A stretch of 64,000 bases of DNA from positions 157,187 through 221,186 of the forward strand of contig CALRXU020000007.1 in NCBI GenBank assembly GCA_943372215.1. The letters run 5' to 3'. The position numbers and the translations under genes are program-made. Shown here piece after piece: positions 8,586 through 15,632 of this stretch (position 1 is the first letter of the stretch; each line of letters begins with the position of its first letter). This DNA comes from UBA6183 sp943372215. Its GTDB lineage: Bacteria; Bacteroidota; Bacteroidia; UKL13-3. Below the pieces are notes generated by a model. It was not told where the DNA came from. It searched no databases and saw nothing but the letters and a program-made list of their open reading frames with translations.

Positions 8586-8613
8586 TTGTAACGTTAATAT
8601 TTACTTATATTTG
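8586..8613 (+). promoter_or_regulatory. Putative promoter of the ClC gene
   Basis: TATATTTG at 8606-8613 fits the Bacteroidota -7 pattern. TTG at 8586-8588 lies 17 bases upstream as a possible -33 core. The ATG at 8635 follows 21 bases after the -7 element. Confidence 0.5.
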
Positions 8614-8634
8614 TCCCTTAACATATAAAAGCAC

Positions 8635-10428
8635 ATGTTTAAACGCATCCGCGTAAATAGTAAACTGGCCTTTTATCAGTTTTTAAAAAACAGGAACCGC
8701 TACATTAACGATAAAAACTTTTTAATTGTTGCGAGTTTGTTGGTAGGTATCAGTGCGGGTTTTGCAGCAGTTATACTCAAAGCTTTGGTGCACGGCATAC
8801 AGCATTTATGCGAAAGTTGGTTTGATGTTCGGTTTGAAAATTATTTGTACCTGGTATTTCCTCTGATTGGCATTTTACTCTCCGCCTTATACATCCGCAT
8901 TTTTCATTACAAAACACTTTATGATAAAGGGCTGAGCAGCATTATTTATGCCATCAATAAAAAGGGCGCTCAAATAGAGCGGCACAAAACCTTTTCGCAC
9001 ATTATCACCAGTGCGTTAACCGTAGGTTTCGGAGGCTCCGTAGGATTAGAGGCACCAATTGCAGTTACAGGAAGCGCCATAGGCGCAAATGCAGGTAAGG
9101 ACTTATTGGTTACCAAATCAGAACGAACCTTGTTACTGGCCAGTGGGGCTGCGGCTGGAATAGCTGCCACTTTTAACAGCCCCATTGCAGGAGTAATTTT
9201 TGCGTTTGAGGTGTTACTTACTGAAGTGAGCATTCCTGCTTTTATTCCTTTGTTGATGGCATCCGCAGCAGGATCAGTTATCTCAAAACTATTTGGTGTA
9301 ACAAGTTTGTTTAGCCTTACTACTAATGATTGGCGCATCCAAAACATTCCATACTACCTTGTGCTGGCTATACTCTGTGGGCTGTTATCCGTTTATATGA
9401 TGCGCACCACCATTTTTATGGAAAGCCGTTTTAATAAAATGAGGGCCTTATTTCCCAAGGCCATTTTGGGTGGAGGAATTATTGGTATCTTGATTTTTAT
9501 CTTTCCTCCCCTTTATGGTGAAGGGTATAGCGTTATTGACAAGATAATGTCTGGCGACCAAAACAGCTTATTAAACAATAGCCTGTTCTATAGTTATAAA
9601 GACCACCCTTGGTTTATTGTAGCGTTTTTACTGGGCATTATTTTACTTAAAGTATTTGCATCCAGCATTACTATTGGCTCTGGTGGAAATGGCGGAATAT
9701 TTGGACCCTCATTGTTTGTTGGAGCCATGTTGGGCTTTTTGTGTTACAAGTTACTCTCTTTAATGGGTATGGTTGAAATACGGTTACAAAATTTTGTGGC
9801 CATGGGCATGTGTGGTTTAATCAGTGGGGTGCTTCACGCTCCATTAACTGCCATCTTTTTGGTTGCAGAAATTACTGGTGGCTATCAGTTAATTATTCCA
9901 TTAATGATTGTTTCATCCATCGCATACTTTATCACCCGCTACTTTGAAAAATACTCCATTTACACCAAAAAACTAATTGAACGCGGGCTGATTACTTTTG
10001 ACAAAGACAAGGATTTGTTAAGCAGGGTTCACATCAGAAATATAATTGAAGATGATTTTGTGGTTTTAAGACCAGAACAAACCCTAAAGGAACTGGTGGA
10101 AGCCATTACCCATTGCCGCAGAAATGTATTTGCAGTGGTTGACCAACAACACCATTTACGTGGCATTATCACGCTAGATGACATCAGGGAGGTGATGTTT
10201 AAGCATGATATGTATGACCAGATAAAAGTAAAAAAACTCATGAGCATTCCACGTTATACCACAGTAATTGATGCCAATGTAAGTGAGCTAATGGATAAGT
10301 TTGAGGAATACAGCATTTGGAGCATTCCCGTGTTAGATGAAGAAGAAAAATACTTGGGTTTTGTTACCAAAACTGGCGTACTAAATCAGTACCGAGAAAA
10401 GTTAATTACCGACAAGGAATTGGAATAA
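8635..10428 (+). CDS. ClC-type chloride channel/transporter with C-terminal CBS pair
   Basis: A 597-residue membrane protein. The membrane domain (about residues 30-450) has the ion-path segment GGSVGLEAP near 135-142, which keeps the gating glutamate found in proton-coupled exchangers, and GSGGNGGIFGPSLF near 349-362. These match the ClC selectivity loops. The C-terminal part has two CBS domains (about 465-590; NVFAVVDQQHHLRGIITLDDI and SIWSIPVLDEEEKYLGFVTK), which bind adenine nucleotides in relatives and regulate transport. The likely role is chloride/proton exchange or volume and acid-stress control. It has its own promoter-like site and seems monocistronic. Confidence 0.93.
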   Translation: MFKRIRVNSKLAFYQFLKNRNRYINDKNFLIVASLLVGISAGFAAVILKALVHGIQHLCESWFDVRFENYLYLVFPLIGILLSALYIRIFHYKTLYDKGLSSIIYAINKKGAQIERHKTFSHIITSALTVGFGGSVGLEAPIAVTGSAIGANAGKDLLVTKSERTLLLASGAAAGIAATFNSPIAGVIFAFEVLLTEVSIPAFIPLLMASAAGSVISKLFGVTSLFSLTTNDWRIQNIPYYLVLAILCGLLSVYMMRTTIFMESRFNKMRALFPKAILGGGIIGILIFIFPPLYGEGYSVIDKIMSGDQNSLLNNSLFYSYKDHPWFIVAFLLGIILLKVFASSITIGSGGNGGIFGPSLFVGAMLGFLCYKLLSLMGMVEIRLQNFVAMGMCGLISGVLHAPLTAIFLVAEITGGYQLIIPLMIVSSIAYFITRYFEKYSIYTKKLIERGLITFDKDKDLLSRVHIRNIIEDDFVVLRPEQTLKELVEAITHCRRNVFAVVDQQHHLRGIITLDDIREVMFKHDMYDQIKVKKLMSIPRYTTVIDANVSELMDKFEEYSIWSIPVLDEEEKYLGFVTKTGVLNQYREKLITDKELE

Positions 10429-10464
10429 GTCACCCCTAGATACTTGTTTGTAAAACATTCCCAA

Positions 10465-10884
10465 CTATCGCTTAACCTCCATCATCACATGTTCAATCCC
10501 TCCCTCCCAAAAGTGTTCTCCTTTGGGATTAAATCCGTGTCTTAAGTAGAAGTTTTTTGCGGCAAGTTGGGCGTGCAGGTAAATGGTTTTGCCATCATTA
10601 GGCACATCTGCCATTAGGTGCTTTAATATGGTTGCCCCCACCTCTTTGTTTCTATAAGGCTTTAATACAGCAAATCGCTCCAATTTGTATCCTTTGTCGG
10701 TTTGCCTCCACCGCGCTGTTCCGGCAGCCACTCCATCCATCAAGGCAATAAAATGCTTAGACTCTTCCTCATACTCCCATTCAATGTCTTCGGGGCAGTT
10801 TTGTTCTACCACAAATACAGTTCTTCTGATTTGGTGCGTAAAATCAAGCTCTTGCTGATTTTCTACGGGCTTTACTACAATCAT
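10465..10884 (-). CDS. GNAT family N-acetyltransferase (ElaA-like)
   Basis: A 139-residue GNAT. The core acetyl-CoA motif is seen as LERFAVLKPYRNKEVGATILKHLM, with the second half IYLHAQLAAKNFYLRHGFNPKGEHFWEGGIEHVMME typical of ElaA-type proteins. The N-terminal FTHQIRRTVFVVEQNCPEDIEWEYEEE is the usual substrate side of this subgroup. The substrate is unknown. It is convergent with the ClC gene (ends 37 bases apart) and divergent from the aldolase gene. Length is complete for the family. Confidence 0.85.
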   Translation of the reverse strand: MIVVKPVENQQELDFTHQIRRTVFVVEQNCPEDIEWEYEEESKHFIALMDGVAAGTARWRQTDKGYKLERFAVLKPYRNKEVGATILKHLMADVPNDGKTIYLHAQLAAKNFYLRHGFNPKGEHFWEGGIEHVMMEVKR

Positions 10885-10907
10885 GATTCAGGTTTCTAAA
10901 AAAAGTT

Positions 10908-10915
10908 TATGTTTG
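10908..10915 (+). promoter_or_regulatory. Putative -7 element of the aldolase gene
   Basis: TATGTTTG fits the TAnnTTTG pattern and ends 22 bases before the aldolase ATG at 10938. No clear -33 element was seen. Confidence 0.45.
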
Positions 10916-10937
10916 CAAACATAATATATCAAGCAAC

Positions 10938-11990
10938 ATGAGCAATATCGTTGAATTATTAGGCGCCAATGCCGACAGCTTATTAAAGCACGAATGTAAA
11001 ACCATCAGTAAGGAGCATATCCATGCACCTAGCCCAACCTTTGTTAATGACATTTTTGGACAAACCAATCGCAGCCCTCAGGTATTGCGTAGTTTGCAAC
11101 AAATTTACGGTACAGGGCGCCTAGCCAATACAGGTTATGTTTCTATTTTACCTGTTGATCAAGGTATTGAGCATAGTGCAGGTGCTTCATTTGCTCCTGC
11201 TCCGCGTTATTTCGACCCACAAAATATTGTGGAGTTGGCACTTGAAGGCGGATGTAATGCTGTGGCATCAACTTTTGGTGTATTGGCTTCTTGTTCAAGA
11301 AAATACGCCCATAAAATTCCTTTTATTGTAAAGATAAACCACAACGAGTTCTTAAGTTATCCCAATAAATACGACCAAATTATGTTTGGCTCAGTAGAAG
11401 AAGCTTGGAATTTAGGTGCTGTGGCTGTTGGTGCTACCATTTATTTTGGTAGTGATGAGAGTGGCCGTCAAATACAAGAAGTGGCTGCTGCATTTGAACG
11501 CGCGCATGAGTTGGGTATGGCCACTATTTTATGGTGCTACACCCGTAACAATGCATTTAAAAAAGACGGTGTTGACTACCACACTGCTGCCGATTTAACA
11601 GGACAAGCCAACCACTTGGGTGTTACCATTCAGGCTGATATTATTAAGCAAAAATTACCAACTACCAATGGCGGTTATACTGCTTTAAATTTTGGTAAAA
11701 CCCACAATAAGGTTTACACAGAATTGTCATCAAACAACCCAATTGATTTAACCCGCTACCAAGTAGCCAATTGCTACATGGGCCGTCAAGGATTAATTAA
11801 CAGTGGTGGCGAAAGCAAAGGTGCAAGCGATTTGGCCGAAGCGGTAACTACTGCGGTAATTAACAAGCGTGCAGGCGGACAAGGACTAATTTCAGGTAGA
11901 AAAGCATTCCAAAAACCTGTTACTGATGGTGTTGCATTGTTAAATGCCATTCAGGATGTGTATTTAGATCAAACCATTACTTTGGCTTAA
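10938..11990 (+). CDS. fbaB: Class I fructose-bisphosphate aldolase (DhnA/FbaB type)
   Basis: A 350-residue Schiff-base aldolase that splits fructose-1,6-bisphosphate into dihydroxyacetone phosphate and glyceraldehyde-3-phosphate (and the reverse). Visible features are VSILPVDQGIEHSAG near residue 70, the barrel strands CNAVASTFGVLA and FIVKINHNEF, and the C-terminal phosphate-binding part GLINSGGESKGASDL with AGGQGLISGRKAFQKP. The lysine in the last motif region fits the DhnA subgroup. It uses no metal, unlike class II enzymes. It sits upstream of accD, which has a 91-base gap with no terminator seen, so they may be cotranscribed. Confidence 0.93.
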   Translation: MSNIVELLGANADSLLKHECKTISKEHIHAPSPTFVNDIFGQTNRSPQVLRSLQQIYGTGRLANTGYVSILPVDQGIEHSAGASFAPAPRYFDPQNIVELALEGGCNAVASTFGVLASCSRKYAHKIPFIVKINHNEFLSYPNKYDQIMFGSVEEAWNLGAVAVGATIYFGSDESGRQIQEVAAAFERAHELGMATILWCYTRNNAFKKDGVDYHTAADLTGQANHLGVTIQADIIKQKLPTTNGGYTALNFGKTHNKVYTELSSNNPIDLTRYQVANCYMGRQGLINSGGESKGASDLAEAVTTAVINKRAGGQGLISGRKAFQKPVTDGVALLNAIQDVYLDQTITLA

Positions 11991-12081
11991 TTTATTCATT
12001 TTAATTGGTAATAGGCTTGGTTTAACTATTGCCGAGTTGCCGTTTAAAGAATAACGAATCACCAATAATTAATTTACCACT

Positions 12082-12954
12082 ATGAGCTGGTTTAGACGCG
12101 TAAAAGAAGGCATTACCACATCAACTGATGAAAAAAAATCAGTACCTGATGGTTTGTGGTATAAGTGCCCCAGGTGTAAAAAAGCCATTACAACCGCTGA
12201 ACATGAATCGAATCAGTATGTCTGTACTAGTTGCAACTACCATGACAAAATAGGCTCTAAGGAATATTTTGAGTTGTTGTTTGATGAAAGCAAATACACT
12301 GAGCTTTTTGCTAACATTAAACCGACCGACCCCTTAGAGTTTAAGGACACCAAGGATTACAAATCTCGCCTGGCTGAAAGCCAGAAAAAAAGTGGCATGA
12401 CAGATGCTATGCGAGTTGGAACCGGAAATATTCATACTTTTCCTATTGTAATTGCGTGTATGGACTTCAATTTTATTGGAGGAAGTATGGGAAGTGTAAT
12501 GGGCGAAAAAATTGCTCGTGCCATTGATTACGGGCGTGAAAACAAAATCCCTGTGATGGTTATTTCTAAGTCAGGAGGAGCTAGGATGATGGAAGCGGCA
12601 TTTAGCTTAATGCAAATGGCTAAAACGTCTGCTAAACTAGCTTTACTGGCTAAAGACGGTATTCCTTATATTAGTTTATTAACCGATCCAACAACGGGAG
12701 GTGTTACTGCCTCTTTTGCTATGCTTGGAGATTTTAATATTGCTGAACCAGAGGCATTGATTGGCTTTGCTGGACCTCGAGTAATCCGCGAAACCATTGG
12801 TAAAGATTTGCCAAAAGGTTTTCAAAGTTCTGAATTTTTATTGGAACATGGGTTTGTTGATTTTATAGTGCCTCGCACTAATTTACGCAATAAACTGGGT
12901 CAATTGCTATCGTTGTTGGCCAACAAACCATTGGTTAAACCTGAGGTGGCATAA
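12082..12954 (+). CDS. accD: Acetyl-CoA carboxylase carboxyltransferase subunit beta
   Basis: A 290-residue subunit that, with AccA, transfers CO2 from carboxybiotin to acetyl-CoA to make malonyl-CoA for fatty acid synthesis. The N-terminal zinc ribbon is intact: Cys29, Cys32, Cys48 and Cys51. The carboxyltransferase core shows FIGGSMGSVMGEKIARA, ISKSGGARMMEA and LTDPTTGGVTASFAMLGD, followed by FAGPRVI. Length is normal. It is the only fatty-acid gene in the window. A strong terminator follows at 12977-13009. Confidence 0.97.
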   Translation: MSWFRRVKEGITTSTDEKKSVPDGLWYKCPRCKKAITTAEHESNQYVCTSCNYHDKIGSKEYFELLFDESKYTELFANIKPTDPLEFKDTKDYKSRLAESQKKSGMTDAMRVGTGNIHTFPIVIACMDFNFIGGSMGSVMGEKIARAIDYGRENKIPVMVISKSGGARMMEAAFSLMQMAKTSAKLALLAKDGIPYISLLTDPTTGGVTASFAMLGDFNIAEPEALIGFAGPRVIRETIGKDLPKGFQSSEFLLEHGFVDFIVPRTNLRNKLGQLLSLLANKPLVKPEVA

Positions 12955-12976
12955 CAAATATTATTTAATTCTATAG

Positions 12977-13009
12977 AAAGCAGCACAATGAAGATTGTGC
13001 TGCTTTTTT
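12977..13009 (+). terminator. Rho-independent terminator after accD
   Basis: A 13-bp perfect stem, AAAGCAGCACAAT (12977-12989) with ATTGTGCTGCTTT (12994-13006), a four-base loop GAAG and a T run. The stem is A/T-capped at both ends, so it may also work for the opposite strand. Confidence 0.9.
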
Positions 13010-13247
13010 AATTTATAATGTTCCAGCTTAATTTTTGTTTATAACATAAAAAGTACAGCTACTTTTTACTTTTTTGATTGCATGGAGGCAACGTTTACTC
13101 AATAATAAAGGTCAAAATGAGACTTGCGATTTTATAAAATTTAAACCGTGTCGAGGGAAAGAGATTCTCCTCAAAAATTAACTTAAGTTAATTTTTTTCG
13201 CTGGGTGCATTTTTTATACTTGCGCAATTTTTAAAAACAAATAACAT
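13010..13247. other. Intergenic region before the Ig-like lipoprotein gene
   Basis: AT-rich, with no credible ORF. The TATACTTG at 13215-13222, 25 bases before the next ATG, differs from the TAnnTTTG pattern at one base and may be its -7 element. An AACTTAAGTTAA palindrome lies near 13180-13192. Nothing else was recognised. Confidence 0.4.
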
Positions 13248-14735
13248 ATGATTAAAAAATTAATCTCCACATTCTCATTTTTGGCCATTTTCGCCCTAGT
13301 ATTTTCATCATGCAAAAAAGATGATACCTCAGACAATAAGGACGGTAACAACAATAGTTCCGGAGAGTACGTATTACTCATTGAAACCGGTGCTCAATCA
13401 TTAACCCTTGGCTCAACATTAAACTATTCTGCCGTTTTGGTAAAATCAACTGGAGAAGTAACTCCTGCAACAGGTATAACCTGGTCAACTTCTAATCAAA
13501 GTATTGCTACTATTAATGCCGGAGGAGCAATAACAACAGCAGGGGAAGGAGCAATAACCGTTACAGCAAGCGTTAGTGTTGGCGGAAAAACATATTCGGC
13601 CACTGTTCCATTGGTTATAGCTACTCCGTCCATTTTTGCCGTTGCACCATCAGCAATAATCTGGGGAGTTAATGATGGTCAACTTCAACTTGAGCCCATT
13701 TATTTTGGAACTGAAACACCATCATACTCATACACTTCAAGCAATAATAATATTGCATCTGTTTCATCTTCAGGATTGATAACTTTTAGTGCTTTAGGTA
13801 ACTGTGAAATTACTGTAACAGCCAATGGTTTAACAGGTAATCCGGAAGTGGTAGTTCCAGTTATGGTTGTTGGTGCACCTACTGTTCCTTTGCCTGTTAC
13901 TAAAGTAATTGTTACACCAAACGCTCATGATATGTATAGAGGAGAAAGCATGCAGTATACTGCCAAAGCATACAACTCAAACAATGCAGAAGTTGCAACA
14001 ACTATTGAATGGAAAGTATTGGATGCTGAAATTGGTACAATTAATGCAAGCGGGTTATTCACAGCTAAGGCTATAGGTAAAACCACCATTCAGGCAGTTG
14101 CGCAGGGGATGGTTGGTCAGGCAGAGGTTATCGTTAACCCCGATACTACTATTATTGTAAATCCAATATATGTAAGTGTTCCTTCTGGAGGAACCCAACA
14201 GTTTACCGCTAAAACGTATAAAATTAATCGCGCAAATAAGGCATTGACAGAAATTCCTAATCCTGTAGGTTTGAAATGGGAAATGCCATCATTTGGAATT
14301 TCAACGTTTGACATAGGTACAGTTGACAATACAGGTAAAGTAACATTAAAACAATCTGCTACACCTGGTATGCAATCTTTTGTTTTAGCATATGTAGATG
14401 GGGTTGAAACTATTGATGCAGGGGTCGGACTAATCAGTGTTGGAATTTCAGATCCTTGTAATTGTGGTCCTAATAACCCTAATGTGGCATCCGTTTCTGT
14501 AACTCAAACCAACCTGAACTTATCATTTGGCGGGCAGGTAAAAATTAATGCACAAGCACTTAACTCATCAAACCAACCTGTTACTAGTGCTGCTATAGTA
14601 TACTGTAGCAATAATGAGGCTGTGGCTACCGTTGATGAAAACGGAGAGGTAAGCGCAACTGGTTTAGGAACAGCTAAAATTACAGTATGCGTTGGCGACA
14701 AAAAAGCCACGGTAAATGTAACGGTTACCTTTTAA
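13248..14735 (+). CDS. Lipoprotein with bacterial Ig-like (BIG_2) repeats
   Basis: A 495-residue surface lipoprotein. The signal peptide ends in FALVFSSC, giving a lipidated cysteine, and is followed by an Asp/Asn/Ser-rich linker. About four or five Ig-like group 2 domains follow, each with the pattern of a W-T-S or similar strand, then ATIN..G..TA.G.G..TITV (for example WSTSNQSIATINAGGAITTA, NNNIASVSSSGLITF, LDAEIGTINASGLFTA and NEAVATVDENGEVSATG). Such domains occur in adhesins and cell-surface proteins. One stretch (about residues 300-390) is more diverged, and CNCGPNNPN near 404-412 is a cysteine-bearing hinge. It has its own terminator and appears monocistronic. The ligand is unknown. 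Confidence 0.87.
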   Translation: MIKKLISTFSFLAIFALVFSSCKKDDTSDNKDGNNNSSGEYVLLIETGAQSLTLGSTLNYSAVLVKSTGEVTPATGITWSTSNQSIATINAGGAITTAGEGAITVTASVSVGGKTYSATVPLVIATPSIFAVAPSAIIWGVNDGQLQLEPIYFGTETPSYSYTSSNNNIASVSSSGLITFSALGNCEITVTANGLTGNPEVVVPVMVVGAPTVPLPVTKVIVTPNAHDMYRGESMQYTAKAYNSNNAEVATTIEWKVLDAEIGTINASGLFTAKAIGKTTIQAVAQGMVGQAEVIVNPDTTIIVNPIYVSVPSGGTQQFTAKTYKINRANKALTEIPNPVGLKWEMPSFGISTFDIGTVDNTGKVTLKQSATPGMQSFVLAYVDGVETIDAGVGLISVGISDPCNCGPNNPNVASVSVTQTNLNLSFGGQVKINAQALNSSNQPVTSAAIVYCSNNEAVATVDENGEVSATGLGTAKITVCVGDKKATVNVTVTF

Positions 14736-14792
14736 TTGGATTAAAGCATAGGATGTATTTCAACAACTTAAAAGGTTGAAATGCATTTACCC

Positions 14793-14825
14793 AAAGCAGC
14801 GCAACAATGTTGTGCTGCTTTTTTG
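14793..14825 (+). terminator. Rho-independent terminator after the Ig-like lipoprotein gene
   Basis: Stem AAAGCAGC-G-CAAC with GTTG-T-GCTGCTTT around the loop AAT (14806-14808), including one G-T pair, followed by a T run. Its base, AAAGCAGC/GCTGCTTT, is the same as in the accD terminator at 12977. Confidence 0.88.
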
Positions 14826-14918
14826 TTTAAATCGCCATTTAATAAGGTCTAAGTTGTGCCAATAAAGAACAAGAAGAAAGCTCAACAAACACAATGCTTA
14901 TTCTTTAGTGGCATAGGT

Positions 14919-15032
14919 AAAACCACAGCGCACACAGCGAAACCACAGCGAACAAAATGCTGCGATCTCTGCCCCTACTTAGCGAACGCTGCGGTTAATA
15001 AGGTTCAACCACAAAGAGAACAAGGCACTTCA
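14919..15032. repeat. Intergenic repeat with CCACAGCG units and an inverted arm
   Basis: The unit AACCACAGCG occurs at 14921-14930 and 14941-14950, with a related CACACAGCGA between. It is met in inverted form by CGCTGCGGTT at 14987-14996, which is nine of ten complementary. A further AACCACAAAGAGAACAAGGC-type stretch follows. This is the look of the ACCACAGAG...CTCTGTGG-type intergenic repeats scattered in many bacterial genomes. The flanking sequence 14826-14918 and 15033-15105 holds no gene that I can support. Confidence 0.5.
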
Positions 15033-15105
15033 GAGCTTAACTCAGGTATTGCCACCTGCTACAACTTAAATCCTTGTTTATTAACTTATTCTGTTTTATG
15101 GTAAG

Positions 15106-15136
15106 TTTGCAAGTATCAAATAATTGTGTACCTTTG
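15106..15136 (+). promoter_or_regulatory. Promoter of rpsO
   Basis: TTTG at 15106-15109, a 19-base spacer, then TACCTTTG at 15129-15136. Both boxes and the spacing fit the Bacteroidota housekeeping promoter. The ATG of rpsO is 34 bases further on. This is the clearest promoter in the window. Confidence 0.8.
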
Positions 15137-15169
15137 CGCCTCATTTATTAACAACATAAACACATAAGT

Positions 15170-15445
15170 ATGCATTTGACCACAGAAACGAAGCAAGAAA
15201 TCTTCGAAAAGTACGGTAAAGCCAAGTCTAACAAAGACACAGGTTCTGCTGAGAGTCAGATCGCACTATTTACTCACCGTATTAATCACATTACAAGCCA
15301 CTTAAAAGAGAATAAGAAAGATTATTCTGCTGAATTGAGCTTGGTGAAATTGGTAGGTAAAAGACGCGCTCTGCTAGATTATCTAACGAAAAAAGACATT
15401 TTCCGTTATAGAGCAATCATTAAAGAATTAGATATCCGTAAATAA
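15170..15445 (+). CDS. rpsO: 30S ribosomal protein S15
   Basis: A 91-residue protein of the 30S platform that binds 16S rRNA early in assembly. The sequence has the family landmarks DTGSAESQIALFTHRINHIT and LVGKRRALLDYLTKKD, ending YRAIIKELDIRK. Length is normal (S15 is about 89 residues). The ATG at 15170 follows a clear promoter. It lies just upstream of pnp, as in many bacteria, but a terminator-like hairpin separates the two genes. Confidence 0.98.
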   Translation: MHLTTETKQEIFEKYGKAKSNKDTGSAESQIALFTHRINHITSHLKENKKDYSAELSLVKLVGKRRALLDYLTKKDIFRYRAIIKELDIRK

Positions 15446-15519
15446 TGAACAATTATTTAGGATTTGCGACACTACTCTTAACGAATCCGTTAGGAACAAC
15501 AACGTAAAATCTTACACAG

Positions 15520-15545
15520 AAGCAGGGCATTGTCCCTGCTTTTGT
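15520..15545 (+). terminator. Terminator-like hairpin between rpsO and pnp
   Basis: Stem AAGCAGGG (15520-15527) with CCCTGCTT (15534-15541), loop of six bases, followed by TTTG. The T run is short, so it may attenuate rather than end transcription. Confidence 0.65.
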
Positions 15546-15601
15546 ATTTTAATGAATTGAAGAAGTAAGCAATTTTTAGACTAAATAAATAATAAACCTT
15601 G

Positions 15602-15617
15602 CAGGGAATAGGCCCTG
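15602..15617 (+). promoter_or_regulatory. Leader hairpin just upstream of the pnp start
   Basis: CAGGG (15602-15606) pairs with CCCTG (15613-15617) around AATAGG. It ends 15 bases before the pnp ATG. The stem is related in sequence to the hairpin at 15520. A small stem here could control translation or be a site of RNA processing; nothing proves it. Confidence 0.3.
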
Positions 15618-15632
15618 TAAACAAACAAAACA

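Noticed and set aside
14856..15104. 82-residue plus-strand open frame between the Ig-like lipoprotein and rpsO
   Set aside because: It starts without ATG, runs through the CCACAGCG repeat and has a residue mix (many Cys, Gln, Lys) with no domain. The repeat explains the open frame.
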